In this document: piece after piece, positions 1 through 7,611 of the stretch
Layout: the number at the start of each line of letters is the position of its first letter
How positions within the stretch are numbered: position 1 is the first letter of the stretch
Assembly (NCBI GenBank): GCA_026002855.1
Contig: BPGD01000001.1
Coordinates: forward strand, 558,001-622,000
Reading direction: 5' to 3'
Length of the DNA: 64,000 nucleotides
Source of the DNA: Bryobacteraceae bacterium
GTDB lineage: Bacteria > Acidobacteriota > Terriglobia > Bryobacterales > Bryobacteraceae
Translations under genes and position numbers: made by a program
Notes under the pieces: generated by a model
Database searches by the model: none
Told to the model about the DNA's origin: nothing
The model's input: only the letters and a program-made list of their open reading frames with translations

Positions 1-311
1 TGGATCTCGATGTGATCCCTCCAGGCGAATATGACTTCGCCTTCTCGAGCATCGTCTTCCAGCACATTCCGAGCCGGGAGGTCATCGAGAACTACGTGCG
101 CGAGGTGCACCGCCTCCTCCGGCCGGGCGCACTGTTCAAGTTCCAGGTCCAGGGCAACCCGCAGGTGGAAACCGACCCCGATGACACCTGGCTCGGCGTG
201 CCATTTACGCTCGAGCAGGCGGCGGCGATGGCAGAACGGTGCGGCTTCGAGCTGCGCTACCATCACGGCGCCGGGCAGCAGTATTTCTGGCTCTGGTATT
301 TCCGCCGCTGA
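1..311 (+). CDS. Class I SAM-dependent methyltransferase, C-terminal part (5' end outside window)
   Basis: The reading frame is open to the left edge, so only about the last 103 residues are present. The segment PGEYDFAFSSIVFQHIP matches the motif after the SAM-binding fold in small-molecule and glycan methyltransferases (YDxVxSxxVxxHI), and EVHRLLRPGALFKFQ matches the following LxPGGxxxF strand. Substrate cannot be told. The gene ends 15 nt before the end of the convergent gene at 327. An internal GTG at 12 is not a likely start because coding similarity continues upstream of it. Confidence 0.75.
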   Translation, partial: DLDVIPPGEYDFAFSSIVFQHIPSREVIENYVREVHRLLRPGALFKFQVQGNPQVETDPDDTWLGVPFTLEQAAAMAERCGFELRYHHGAGQQYFWLWYFRR

Positions 312-326
312 GGCGCGGCCGCGCAT

Positions 327-1016
327 TCACAGATAAAACAGGCTGAGCCGGGGCAGCCCTTCCGCCTCATAGACCCTGCGGTCGAGGAACGACTTTTCCA
401 GCCGCGCGAGCTGTTCGGCGCTCATACGGCTGCGGTAGGGGCGGAGTTCGCGTTCGAGTTCGCGGCGCATCTCGAAAAGCTGCTCCTCGCTCAGCCGGGT
501 GCGCGCGATGGAGGCCATCCGGTCTTCCAGGGCCGAGAGCCGCAGCTCGAGCTCCTGAAGGTCGCCGAAGTGCCGGTCGAAATTCTCAAGAAGCGCGCGC
601 AGCGCCGCGGCGACGTCCGCGTAGGGCTCACGCCCTTCGAGCGCGGCCAGCCCCTTTTCGAGGTGCTGCCGCACCGCTTCCGGTGCGATGGCCGGTCCGG
701 CCGATGCGGCCGGAGCGGGGCGGTTGTTGGCCATCGCCTCGGCCTCTTTCATCACCGCCTGGGCGCAGTAGGCGAGGCTGTTGATCATCTGGCTCTTCTG
801 CCTCCGGGAGCGCCATTTTTCGAAGGCGGCGTCGATGCCCCGCAGCACCGCCTCCAGGGGGACTCCCGCGTTTTTCCAGCTCTCCACCAGCGCCCAGTCC
901 AGCGGCGACATCAGGAACAGCCCGGTGCCGCGGGCGCGCTGAAAATGCTCCTCAATTTCGGTGAAATAGCTGAAGTAATTCAACTTCCATTCGCCGTTTT
1001 CCCGTTCTCCGTTCAT
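327..1016 (-). CDS. Conserved hypothetical protein translationally coupled to coaX
   Basis: A 229-residue protein that I cannot assign to a named family. The start ATG (1016-1014) overlaps the coaX stop as ATGA, so it is very probably translated from the same mRNA. The N-terminal third contains an aromatic stretch (NYFSYFTEIEEHF) and a segment SPLDWALVESWKNAGVPLEAVLRGID that looks like a folded helical domain. The C-terminal half is charged and helical (LQELELRLSALEDRM, RRELERELRPYRSRM), with coiled-coil character. No signal peptide or membrane segment is seen. A longer frame upstream to 1412 exists but lies inside coaX and is rejected. Confidence 0.75.
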   Translation of the reverse strand: MNGERENGEWKLNYFSYFTEIEEHFQRARGTGLFLMSPLDWALVESWKNAGVPLEAVLRGIDAAFEKWRSRRQKSQMINSLAYCAQAVMKEAEAMANNRPAPAASAGPAIAPEAVRQHLEKGLAALEGREPYADVAAALRALLENFDRHFGDLQELELRLSALEDRMASIARTRLSEEQLFEMRRELERELRPYRSRMSAEQLARLEKSFLDRRVYEAEGLPRLSLFYL

Positions 1017-1783
1017 CGCCGGCAGTTCATCTCCCAGATCATGCGCAGGCCTTCCAGCGTGAGATCCTCGTCGGCAATGCGGACCCACTTCGAGCCGCGG
1101 GTGATCAGCGGGGCGTGCCCGCCGGTGGCGACCACTCGCGTAGCGGCCCCGAGCTCCGCCGCCATCCGCTCGACGATGCCGTCGATCATCGCAATCAGGC
1201 CGTAGTAGAGGCCCGCCTGCATGCTGGCCACGGTATTGGTGCCGATCAGGCGTCCGGGGTCGCGGAAGTCGACCATCGGCAGCCGCGCCGTCTTCTGGAA
1301 CAGGCCGGCGATGGAGATGCCGATGCCGGGACAGATGACGCCACCCAGATACTCGCCGCGGGCGCTGACGGCGTCGAAAGTGATCGCCGTGCCCAGGTCG
1401 ACCACGACGCACGGGCCGCCGTACTTCCGCAGCGCCGCCACCGCATTGACAATGCGGTCCGCGCCGACCTCGCGCGGGTTGTCGTACAGGATGTTGAGGC
1501 CCGTCTCTGTCGTTCCGGTGACCCAGAACGGTTCGACGCCAAAATACCGCCGCGCCATCTCGGTGAGGCTGGACTCAAGCGGCGGCACCACGCTGGCCGC
1601 GGCGACGCCGTCGATCTGGTCGAAGGCGCGCTGTTCGAGCGCAAACAGGCTCCGGAGCTGGATGCCCCACTCGTCGGGGGTGCGATCGTGGACGGTGCGC
1701 AGCCGCCAGCGCGTGACGATGCGTTCGCCGTCGAAGATGCCGAGGGTCACGTTCGTGTTGCCCGCGTCGATGGCCAGCAGCAT
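1013..1783 (-). CDS. coaX: Type III pantothenate kinase
   Basis: Phosphorylates pantothenate, the first step of coenzyme A synthesis. The 256-residue protein starts MLLAIDAGNTN, the DxGNT phosphate-binding motif of CoaX, and carries GADRIVNA and the second phosphate motif DLGTAITFD, all typical of the ASKHA-fold type III enzyme. Length is normal. The start is placed at 1783 because this puts DAGNTN at residues 6-11; the frame could extend 22 residues further upstream, but that part has no similarity. A -10-like TAGTCT lies 8 nt before the ATG. Its stop overlaps the start of the downstream unknown gene. Confidence 0.95.
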   Translation of the reverse strand: MLLAIDAGNTNVTLGIFDGERIVTRWRLRTVHDRTPDEWGIQLRSLFALEQRAFDQIDGVAAASVVPPLESSLTEMARRYFGVEPFWVTGTTETGLNILYDNPREVGADRIVNAVAALRKYGGPCVVVDLGTAITFDAVSARGEYLGGVICPGIGISIAGLFQKTARLPMVDFRDPGRLIGTNTVASMQAGLYYGLIAMIDGIVERMAAELGAATRVVATGGHAPLITRGSKWVRIADEDLTLEGLRMIWEMNCRR

Positions 1784-1915
1784 GGTTTCAGAGACTAGGC
1801 TAACATCGGCGGCTGCGGACGCGGCGCGGCGCCGGCCTGCTGCCAGCACGACAAATTCATGCGTTTCTGTTTGAAACGTCCTTTTCTCTTTTGTTCGGTT
1901 GGTCTATCATGGGCC

Positions 1916-2518
1916 ATGATGGCTCCGGCAGCGCGCTACGGCGCGAGCGAAGCGGAAGGACTGCGGCGGATCCGCCTGGCCGGGCGGCGCCGCCTCACCC
2001 GCATCCTGCATGACGAAGCGGGGCCCTCGCTCTGCTCGGCCGGTCTGGCCACGGAGCTGTTGCGCGGCACGATCCCCGCGCTGTCGCCGGAACAGGAACA
2101 GCTTTTCACGCGGCTCCAGGGCGCGCTGGACTCGGCAATGGAAACGGTGCGCCGGCTGAGCCAGGAGGCTTCGCCGGATCTGGCCGCGCGGCGGGGGCTT
2201 GCGGGCGCGCTGGAGACGCTGGCCCGGGCCTTCCACGCGCGTCTGGAGATCAAGGCCGAGCCGCCGGGCCTGAGCCCCGTGGCCGCCGCGGCGCTGTGCG
2301 AATGCCTGCGCGACGCGCTGCTGGCCGCCGCCGAGGCGGGCGGCGCAGCGGAAGTCACGCTTTCGGCCGGCGAACTCCGCATCCGTGCCGCCGGCCTCGA
2401 TGATGCCCATGTTCTTGCGGCCCTGGAAGCCACGCTGCGGGAGGCAGAGCCGGGCCTCGTCATTCAGGCCGGCCCCGAAGGGGCTATCATCAGATTTCCG
2501 GCCGGGGGGAACAGGTAA
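1916..2518 (+). CDS. Histidine-kinase-like protein with intact H-box but degenerate ATPase domain
   Basis: A 200-residue soluble protein. Residues 20-50 match the HisKA_3 dimerisation/phosphoacceptor helix of NarX/DegS-type kinases (RLTRILHDEAGPSL, candidate His32). The C-terminal 80 residues have the length of a small HATPase domain, but the N-box asparagine is replaced (ECLRDALLAA, Asp133) and no DxGxG box can be found. It has no sensor, signal peptide or membrane segment. It overlaps the following response-regulator gene by one base (TAATG), so the two are a likely cognate pair. It could act as a phosphotransfer or phosphatase partner. Start 1919 is equally possible; the upstream frame to 1859 is judged non-coding. 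Confidence 0.7.
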   Translation: MMAPAARYGASEAEGLRRIRLAGRRRLTRILHDEAGPSLCSAGLATELLRGTIPALSPEQEQLFTRLQGALDSAMETVRRLSQEASPDLAARRGLAGALETLARAFHARLEIKAEPPGLSPVAAAALCECLRDALLAAAEAGGAAEVTLSAGELRIRAAGLDDAHVLAALEATLREAEPGLVIQAGPEGAIIRFPAGGNR

Positions 2519-3186
2519 TGTACACGATTCTCCTCGTCGACGATCACCAGATCATGCGGGACGGCCTGCGCGCGCTGCTCGAGGCCTCGGGTGAATTCCG
2601 GGTGGTGGGCGAGGCGGAGACGGGCGGACAGGCGGTGGCGCTGGCGGCGCGCATGCGGCCCCACCTGGTGGTGATGGATCTCAGCCTGCCGGGCATGGAC
2701 GGCATCGAGGCCACGGTGGAGCTGCTGCGCGAGTCGCCGCAATCGCGGGTCGTCATCCTTTCGATGTACGACGACGAGGCGAGCGTCGTGCAGGCCATGC
2801 GCAATGGCGCGCGCGGATTCGTCATCAAGAAAGCCAGCCATGCAGACCTGCTTGCGGCGCTGCGCACCGTCGCCCGCGGCGGCACGTACCTGAGCCCGGA
2901 GGTTTCCGACCGGTTTCTCGACTGTGTCCGCAAGGGCGATTTCCGGCGGCGCGACTCCTCCGTGCTCTCCGTGCTGACGCCGCGCGAGCTTCAGGTCATG
3001 CGGCTCATCGCCGAAGGCAAAACCAGCAAAGAAATCGCCAGCCTGCTGGAGCTGAGCCTGGAAACGGTCCGCGGTTATCGCAAGACTCTCATGCGAAAAC
3101 TGAACGTGAACAACGTGGCCGCGCTGACCCAGATCGCGCTCACTGAGGGCCTGGCGCGTCGCGCTGGCCGGGGGGTTGGAGCCTGA
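2518..3186 (+). CDS. NarL/FixJ-family response regulator
   Basis: A 222-residue two-domain regulator. The receiver domain (about 1-120) has the acidic pair DDH near residues 8-10, phosphoacceptor Asp54 (VVMDLSLPGMDG) and the conserved lysine in FVIKKAS. The C-terminal LuxR-type helix-turn-helix (about 152-210) reads LTPRELQVMRLIAEGKTSKEIA, then LSLETVRGYRKTLMRKL. It is coupled by single-base overlaps to the kinase-like gene before it and the amidohydrolase after it, indicating one operon. Targets cannot be inferred. Confidence 0.93.
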   Translation: MYTILLVDDHQIMRDGLRALLEASGEFRVVGEAETGGQAVALAARMRPHLVVMDLSLPGMDGIEATVELLRESPQSRVVILSMYDDEASVVQAMRNGARGFVIKKASHADLLAALRTVARGGTYLSPEVSDRFLDCVRKGDFRRRDSSVLSVLTPRELQVMRLIAEGKTSKEIASLLELSLETVRGYRKTLMRKLNVNNVAALTQIALTEGLARRAGRGVGA

Positions 3187-4115
3187 TGTCTCACCTGATG
3201 AAGGATTCACCCTGGGGACCGCTGGAGGTCGCCGACGCACACCTGCATTTTTTCTCCCATGGCTTTTTCCGCATCCTCGCCCAACAGGCCGGGCTGCCGG
3301 ACGCAGCCGCCGCCTGCGCCCGCGGCGGCGTGGAGGCGCCTCCGGAGCAGCCCGAAGAGTTTGCCGCGCGCTGGACGGCCGAGCTCGACCGGCACTCGGT
3401 GTCGCGGGCAGTGCTGCTGGCTTCCCTTCCCGGCGACGAGGAGAGCGTCACGCGCGCCGTACGCGCCTGTCCGGACCGCTTCTGGGGCTGGTTCTTCCTG
3501 AACCCGGCCGCGCCGCACGCGGCGGCCCGGTGCGAGGAGTGGCTTGCCCAGGGCCTGCGCGGCATCTGCCTGCTGCCCGCCATGCATGGCTATCCGCTCG
3601 CGGATCCGCGCGTCGAAGAAGTGCTCCAGGTGGCCGAACGGCATCATGCGGTCGTCTTCGTGCATTGCGGGGTGCTCAGCGTCGGCATGCGCGCCCGCGT
3701 GGGCGCGCCCTCGCCCTTCGACATGCGCTTCTCCAATCCGATCGACTTGCATGCGCTCGCCCTGCGCCACCCGAAGCTGCACTTCATCATCCCCCATTTC
3801 GGCGCCGGCTATTTCCGAGAGGCGCTGATGACGGCTTCGCTGTGCCCGAACGTTTATTTCGATACGTCCTCGTCGAATTCGTGGACGAAATATCTGACTC
3901 CTCCGCCAACGCTCGAGCAGGTTTTTGCGCAGGCGCTGGAGATCCTCGGTGCCGGCCGGCTGCTGTTCGGGACGGACAGTTCCTTCTTCCCGCGCGGCTG
4001 GGTGGAGGCCGTCTATGCGCAGCAGTGCGAGGCGTTGAAAAACATCGGCGCAAATGGGGAGCAGGCGCGGGCGATATTCGGCGGCAATTTAGGCCGCCTC
4101 ATGCAAAAAACCTAG
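3186..4115 (+). CDS. Amidohydrolase family 2 (TIM-barrel metal-dependent hydrolase)
   Basis: A 309-residue enzyme of the amidohydrolase-2 (ACMSD/uracil-hydrolase-like) group. Metal-site motifs are visible in order: DAHLHFF near the N-terminus (HxH), FVHCGVL in the middle, IIPHFGAGYF, and the late aspartate in LLFGTDSSFFP. Substrate is unknown; relatives act on carboxylated or ring compounds. The ATG at 3186 overlaps the response-regulator stop (TGATG), so it is cotranslated with a signalling pair, which is unusual company for this family. Confidence 0.85.
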   Translation: MSHLMKDSPWGPLEVADAHLHFFSHGFFRILAQQAGLPDAAAACARGGVEAPPEQPEEFAARWTAELDRHSVSRAVLLASLPGDEESVTRAVRACPDRFWGWFFLNPAAPHAAARCEEWLAQGLRGICLLPAMHGYPLADPRVEEVLQVAERHHAVVFVHCGVLSVGMRARVGAPSPFDMRFSNPIDLHALALRHPKLHFIIPHFGAGYFREALMTASLCPNVYFDTSSSNSWTKYLTPPPTLEQVFAQALEILGAGRLLFGTDSSFFPRGWVEAVYAQQCEALKNIGANGEQARAIFGGNLGRLMQKT

Positions 4116-4172
4116 TCCACGTTTTTTCCTGAGACGCGCGCTTCGTCCGGGCCACATCGTTGTCAGAAGACC

Positions 4173-4745
4173 ATGCCCCAGATGGAAGAAGCGCTCGAGC
4201 TGCTATTGAAGGCACTGCGGCGCGGCACCCGCGGCGGCATTGCCGAACCGGAGCACGAATTGCAGTATCCGCTGTACCCGGTCCCGCGGGTGGCCGTGCT
4301 CGGGCTGGCGCTGCGCGGGCCGCGGGGCGTGCACTGTCTGCCGCAGTGGTCGCCGCAGGAGCTCGAAAAGCTGCGGCCGCAGGCGCTGGCGGGCTGGTGG
4401 CGGGACCTGGCCGAAGCGGGCCGGCTCGCCGCGGCGGGCCGACTGGAGCTGCCCGGCCTGCGATATCCGATTCTCGTGTTCCTGCCGCCCGAGTCCGCGC
4501 CTCTCCCTCAGCCCCATCATCAGAAGCTTTGGAGCTGGTTCCGTGTGCCGGTGTCTGAGCAGATCCGGATGCCGGACGGACGGCTCCTGGCTTACGAATG
4601 CGACGCGCGCTGCGGATATCATCTGTCCGGCCCGGACGCCGCGCAGTGGCTCGTCGGGATGCAGCCATGCGGCACGTGTCCATGCGGTTCGCCCGCACCG
4701 CTGTATCGGGTGGAGCGCGTTCGCGTGGCGGGCGCGGCAGGCTGA
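4173..4745 (+). CDS. Hypothetical protein, unrecognised
   Basis: A 190-residue protein with no family I recognise. It is soluble, begins with a helical stretch (MEEALELLLKALRRG), contains several Pro/Leu/Trp-rich segments (YPLYPVPRVAVLGLALRGP; LWSWFRVPV) and has clustered cysteines near the C-terminus (CDARCGYH, then CGTCPCGS), which could bind a metal. Codon use and GC-rich third positions resemble the neighbours. ATGs at 4173 and 4182 are both possible starts. Confidence 0.6.
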   Translation: MPQMEEALELLLKALRRGTRGGIAEPEHELQYPLYPVPRVAVLGLALRGPRGVHCLPQWSPQELEKLRPQALAGWWRDLAEAGRLAAAGRLELPGLRYPILVFLPPESAPLPQPHHQKLWSWFRVPVSEQIRMPDGRLLAYECDARCGYHLSGPDAAQWLVGMQPCGTCPCGSPAPLYRVERVRVAGAAG

Positions 4746-4773
4746 GACAGTGGCGCGGCCGTCCTGATATTCT
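4744..4773 (+). promoter_or_regulatory. Candidate sigma70-type promoter for tRNA-Leu
   Basis: GAGACA (4744-4749, four of six bases of TTGACA) and TATTCT (4768-4773) are 18 bp apart. The expected transcription start is about 12 nt before the mature tRNA-Leu end. The -35 overlaps the stop codon of the preceding gene. Confidence 0.4.
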
Positions 4774-4791
4774 CTTGGGTGGAACGCCCCT

Positions 4792-4876
4792 GCGGACGTG
4801 GCGGAACTGGCAGACGCACTGGACTTAGGATCCAGCGGGGCAACCCATGGGAGTTCGACTCTCCCCGTCCGCACCA
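4792..4876 (+). tRNA. tRNA-Leu (anticodon TAG)
   Basis: An 85-nt class II tRNA with encoded CCA. The acceptor GCGGACG pairs with CGTCCGC. The anticodon stem CTGGA/TCCAG encloses loop CTTAGGA with anticodon TAG at 4826-4828, reading CUA. A long variable arm and a GTTCGAC T-loop follow. Confidence 0.96.
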
Positions 4877-4970
4877 TGCCCTTTCTTCTCACCACAGGGC
4901 CGCCGACGGGCAAGCGTGGTTGAGGCCAGCAGAAACCGTGTTCATTGCAGCGCCCGGGGGGCCGGCTCTG

Positions 4971-4999
4971 CTGCAACCGGGGCGACGTTTTGTTAGACT
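4971..4999 (+). promoter_or_regulatory. Candidate promoter for tRNA-Phe
   Basis: CTGCAA (4971-4976, three of six matches to the -35 consensus) and TAGACT (4994-4999) are separated by 17 bp, placing a start about 10 nt before the tRNA. The -35 is weak, so this is tentative. Confidence 0.3.
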
Positions 5000-5016
5000 T
5001 ATGAAAGAGAACGGCT

Positions 5017-5092
5017 GGCCAGGTAGCTCAGATGGTAGAGCGCGGCCCTGAAAAGGCCGGCGTCGGCGGTTCGAGTCCGTCCCTGGCCACCA
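5017..5092 (+). tRNA. tRNA-Phe (anticodon GAA)
   Basis: A 76-nt class I tRNA with encoded CCA. The acceptor GGCCAGG pairs with CCTGGCC. Anticodon stem CGGCC/GGCCG encloses loop CTGAAAA with anticodon GAA at 5050-5052. D-loop (AGCTCAGATGGTAGAGC) and T-arm (GGTTCGAGTCC) are standard. Confidence 0.97.
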
Positions 5093-5160
5093 CCCGACCT
5101 CATTCCTCTCCCTAAAGCCCCCTGCAATTCCTGCCACCGGGCAGATGTGACCTGCTCACA

Positions 5161-5201
5161 CCCTGGTACCACTGTTCTGGAACAGAGCGCCCCTGGTACC
5201 A
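5161..5201. promoter_or_regulatory. Paired palindromic operator candidate upstream of the PilZ gene
   Basis: Two identical copies of CCCTGGTACCA lie at 5161-5171 and 5191-5201, exactly 30 bp apart (about three helical turns). The core TGGTACCA is a perfect 8-bp palindrome. Between them, at 5172-5185, is another inverted repeat, CTGTTC-TG-GAACAG. The block is 50-90 bp upstream of the PilZ start. A further TGGTACCA palindrome lies before the GH28 gene at 46190. The array looks like a cooperative binding site for a dimeric regulator; its identity is unknown. Confidence 0.5.
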
Positions 5202-5250
5202 GAACTTCCAGTACATTGTCCAGCCCGCAACCGGGTTTTTCAATGGAAGC

Positions 5251-5541
5251 ATGGAGAACCGGGAAGACAGGCGTGAAGAGGCCCGCCTGGCCGTGGACAG
5301 CCCGGCGATCGTGTTTTGGGATAACGGCGAGGGAGCGGTCCAGGTAACAGGCAGGGTGATGAATCTGAGCGGCTCCGGCCTGGCCCTCCGTCTTCGCGCG
5401 CGTCTCGATCCAGGCCAGGTGGTGTGGTGTGCCGTTCCGTCTTACGGGATCTACTCACGCGCCCAAGTGCAGCATGCCCGTGGGTGGCTGGAGCGGGTTG
5501 CCGGACTGCGCTTCCTGGCCGGCCAGGTGGTGAGCGATTGA
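5251..5541 (+). CDS. PilZ-domain protein
   Basis: A 96-residue single-domain protein. PilZ domains commonly bind cyclic di-GMP. An arginine-rich N-terminus (REDRREEARL) precedes the barrel strands, and VMNLSGSGLALRL corresponds to the [DN]xSxxG motif. The second arginine of the usual RxxxR pair is not in textbook spacing, so nucleotide binding is probable but not certain. The gene stands alone and converges on the Gfo/Idh/MocA gene at 5561. A paired palindrome lies upstream. Confidence 0.75.
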   Translation: MENREDRREEARLAVDSPAIVFWDNGEGAVQVTGRVMNLSGSGLALRLRARLDPGQVVWCAVPSYGIYSRAQVQHARGWLERVAGLRFLAGQVVSD

Positions 5542-5560
5542 ACGGCCAGCGGCTGGCGCC

Positions 5561-6787
5561 TCACACTTTCGGCAACTCGTAGCCTTTGCGCCGCGGTCGT
5601 GACAGCATCGCATTGGCCTGCGCGTCGTTCCGGAAGCGTTCGGCCTTCGGATCCCATTCCAGTCTCCGGCCGCGCTCGCGGCAGATCGTGATCAGGTGGC
5701 AGAGAGTCGTCGAGCGGTGCGCCGCCTCCACGTGTGCGTTGGGACGGTTGCGCGTGCGGACGCAATCGAGAAAGTTCTCGATGTGCCAGCGATTCTCGCC
5801 CGGGCCTTCGGGCGTGTCCTCGGGCCTGTCGCCGATCAGCCCGGGCGGGTCCCATACGAGCGTGCCGCGTTTGATCTCCAGCGTCCCCTTTTCGCCAACG
5901 AAAATGGCGCCCAGATCGGAATGGTCCGGCCGTTTCTGCCCGGTGCACTTCAGCATCGTTCCATTGGCATAGCGGAGGATGACGGGCGCCTGTTCGCCCT
6001 CGCCCTCCGGCCACAGCTCCACCGGGCCGGTGTCGTCCGTGCCAAGCGCGCACTGTACCTGGTCGAGCGCATGCGTGCCCCAGCCGCTGACGCCCCAGCT
6101 CTGGCCGCCATTGTCGTAGTCCCACCACCAGGCCCAGCGGCGCTGGAGATCCTCGTGGTAGGGCCGCAGTTCCGTCTGGTTGCACCATGAGTCCCAGTCG
6201 AGCCCTTCAGGCATGGGCATTTCCGGTTTCGGCGTCCAGCGTTTGGGCGGTTCGAAGTTGCAGGCGATGACCTCCTTGACGCGGCCGATGCCGCCCTCGC
6301 GGATGAACCGGCTGGCCCAGGCGTTGATCGGAATGGAACGCTGCTGCGTGCCGCACTGAAGCACGCGCCGGTAGCGCTCGACGGCGCGCCGCAGCACGCG
6401 GCCCTCCTCGATGGTCAGCGTCAGCGGCTTTTCGGCGTACACGTCAAGCCCCGCCTGCATGCAGTGGATGGCGATGAGGACGCGCGCGTGCGTGGTCGTC
6501 TCGACGAACACGGCGTCCAGTTTCTCGCCGTCGAGCATCCGCCGGTAGTCCTGATAGTGCCGGGCCTGCGCATAGGAGGGGCGGATCTGCGCGGCCTTTT
6601 CGCACTGCGGCAGCCAGCAGTCGGCAAAGGCGGTGAAATCCGCCTGCGGGAACTCCTCGTTCTGAAGGAGCCAGCGCCCGCGCCCGCCGAGGCCGATCAT
6701 CGCCAGCCGCAGCCGGTCGCTGGCGCCCACGACGCGAAGAGAAGCGGCCGCCGTCGCCGCGCCGAGAAAGAAGTGCCGCCGGAGCAT
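5561..6787 (-). CDS. Gfo/Idh/MocA-family oxidoreductase with twin-arginine-like leader
   Basis: A 408-residue NAD(P)-dependent sugar/inositol dehydrogenase-type protein. The N-terminus MLRRHFFLGAATAAASLRV resembles a Tat signal (RRxFFLG then a hydrophobic Ala stretch). A Rossmann segment follows (LRLAMIGLGGRGRWLL), and AEKPLTLTIEEG is the EKP motif typical of the family. WxDYDNGGQSWGVSGWGTHALDQVQ matches the C-terminal domain of the exported subgroup. Start 6787 is chosen because the Tat-like leader begins there; the frame extends 13 residues upstream. Substrate unknown. Confidence 0.85.
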   Translation of the reverse strand: MLRRHFFLGAATAAASLRVVGASDRLRLAMIGLGGRGRWLLQNEEFPQADFTAFADCWLPQCEKAAQIRPSYAQARHYQDYRRMLDGEKLDAVFVETTTHARVLIAIHCMQAGLDVYAEKPLTLTIEEGRVLRRAVERYRRVLQCGTQQRSIPINAWASRFIREGGIGRVKEVIACNFEPPKRWTPKPEMPMPEGLDWDSWCNQTELRPYHEDLQRRWAWWWDYDNGGQSWGVSGWGTHALDQVQCALGTDDTGPVELWPEGEGEQAPVILRYANGTMLKCTGQKRPDHSDLGAIFVGEKGTLEIKRGTLVWDPPGLIGDRPEDTPEGPGENRWHIENFLDCVRTRNRPNAHVEAAHRSTTLCHLITICRERGRRLEWDPKAERFRNDAQANAMLSRPRRKGYELPKV

Positions 6788-6797
6788 TCCGCCATTC

Positions 6798-6826
6798 AAG
6801 CTATCGGGGCGGCCGCGGCAAGTCAA
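6798..6826 (-). promoter_or_regulatory. Sigma70-type promoter for the Gfo/Idh/MocA gene at 5561-6787
   Basis: On the minus strand, TTGACT (6826-6821), a 17-bp spacer and TAGCTT (6803-6798). The -10 ends only 10 nt before the ATG, so the 5' leader would be about 3-4 nt, i.e. nearly leaderless. Confidence 0.5.
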
Positions 6827-6843
6827 GCAGACCCGGGGGGTGG

Positions 6844-6855
6844 AATAATGGCAAC
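6844..6855 (+). promoter_or_regulatory. Candidate leaderless -10 element of the DUF1080 gene
   Basis: AATAAT (6844-6849) is followed by exactly six bases (GGCAAC) and the ATG at 6856. Transcription would then begin at or next to the start codon. No clear -35 is visible and no Shine-Dalgarno fits in the space. The same 6-nt arrangement precedes the genes starting at 12006 and 22795. Confidence 0.35.
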
Positions 6856-7611
6856 ATGAAGTCCAGCCATGTTCTCATCGTGTTTCTGGCATGCGGCGCC
6901 GCGCTGGCGCAGGACCCGCCGTTTCTCACCGAGCCCGGCTGGCAGCCGCTGCTGAACGGACGCGACCTGGCCGGCTGGCGCGCCCAGAACCCACAGCAGC
7001 CGCACGAATGGATAGCGGTGCGCGGCATCCGCTTCGACCGCTGGTACGCGCCCAGGCAACTGTTCGGCGTCGGCGAGGGCGGTGATCGGATTTACAACGG
7101 AAAAAACGGCCGCACACAGAACCTCGTCACCGAGAGGAAATTTGGCGATATCGAGCTGTATCTGGAATTCATGATCCCGCGCGGCGCCAATTCGGGCGTC
7201 TATCTGCACGGGCTGTACGAAGTGCAGATCCTCGACAGCTTCGGCTTCACCGACCTGACCACCGGCGACTGCGGCGCCATCTACCACCGCTGGATCAACG
7301 ACCGGCCGGTCGGCGGCTCGCCGCCGCGCGTCAACGCCATGCGCAATGCCGGCGAGTGGCAGAGTTACCACATCTGGTTCCGCGCGCCGCGCTTCGACAA
7401 ATCCGGCCGGAAGATCGAGAACGCCCGCTTCCTGCGGGTGATGTTCAACGGCGTGATGGTGCAGGACAACGTGGAGGTGGAGGGACCGACGCGCGCTCAC
7501 ATGGACATCCCCGAGGCCCCGGAGAACCCGGTCATGCTCCAGGGCGACCACGGGCCCGTCGCCTTCCGCAACATTTACTGGCGCCCGCTGGGAGAGCTGC
7601 CGTGGCGATGA
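6856..7611 (+). CDS. Secreted DUF1080 (3-keto-disaccharide hydrolase-like) protein
   Basis: A 251-residue protein with a signal peptide (MKSSHVLIVFLACGAALA, cleavage near AxA at 16-18). The mature part has the DUF1080 lectin-like fold signature: GWQPLLNGRDLAGW at the start, then ERKFGDIELYLEFMIP and ANSGVYLHGLYEVQILDS. Members of this family are linked to 3-keto-glycoside hydrolysis next to Gfo/Idh/MocA oxidoreductases, which fits the divergent Gfo/Idh/MocA gene at 5561-6787. The stop overlaps the next gene's ATG (ATGA). Confidence 0.85.
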   Translation: MKSSHVLIVFLACGAALAQDPPFLTEPGWQPLLNGRDLAGWRAQNPQQPHEWIAVRGIRFDRWYAPRQLFGVGEGGDRIYNGKNGRTQNLVTERKFGDIELYLEFMIPRGANSGVYLHGLYEVQILDSFGFTDLTTGDCGAIYHRWINDRPVGGSPPRVNAMRNAGEWQSYHIWFRAPRFDKSGRKIENARFLRVMFNGVMVQDNVEVEGPTRAHMDIPEAPENPVMLQGDHGPVAFRNIYWRPLGELPWR

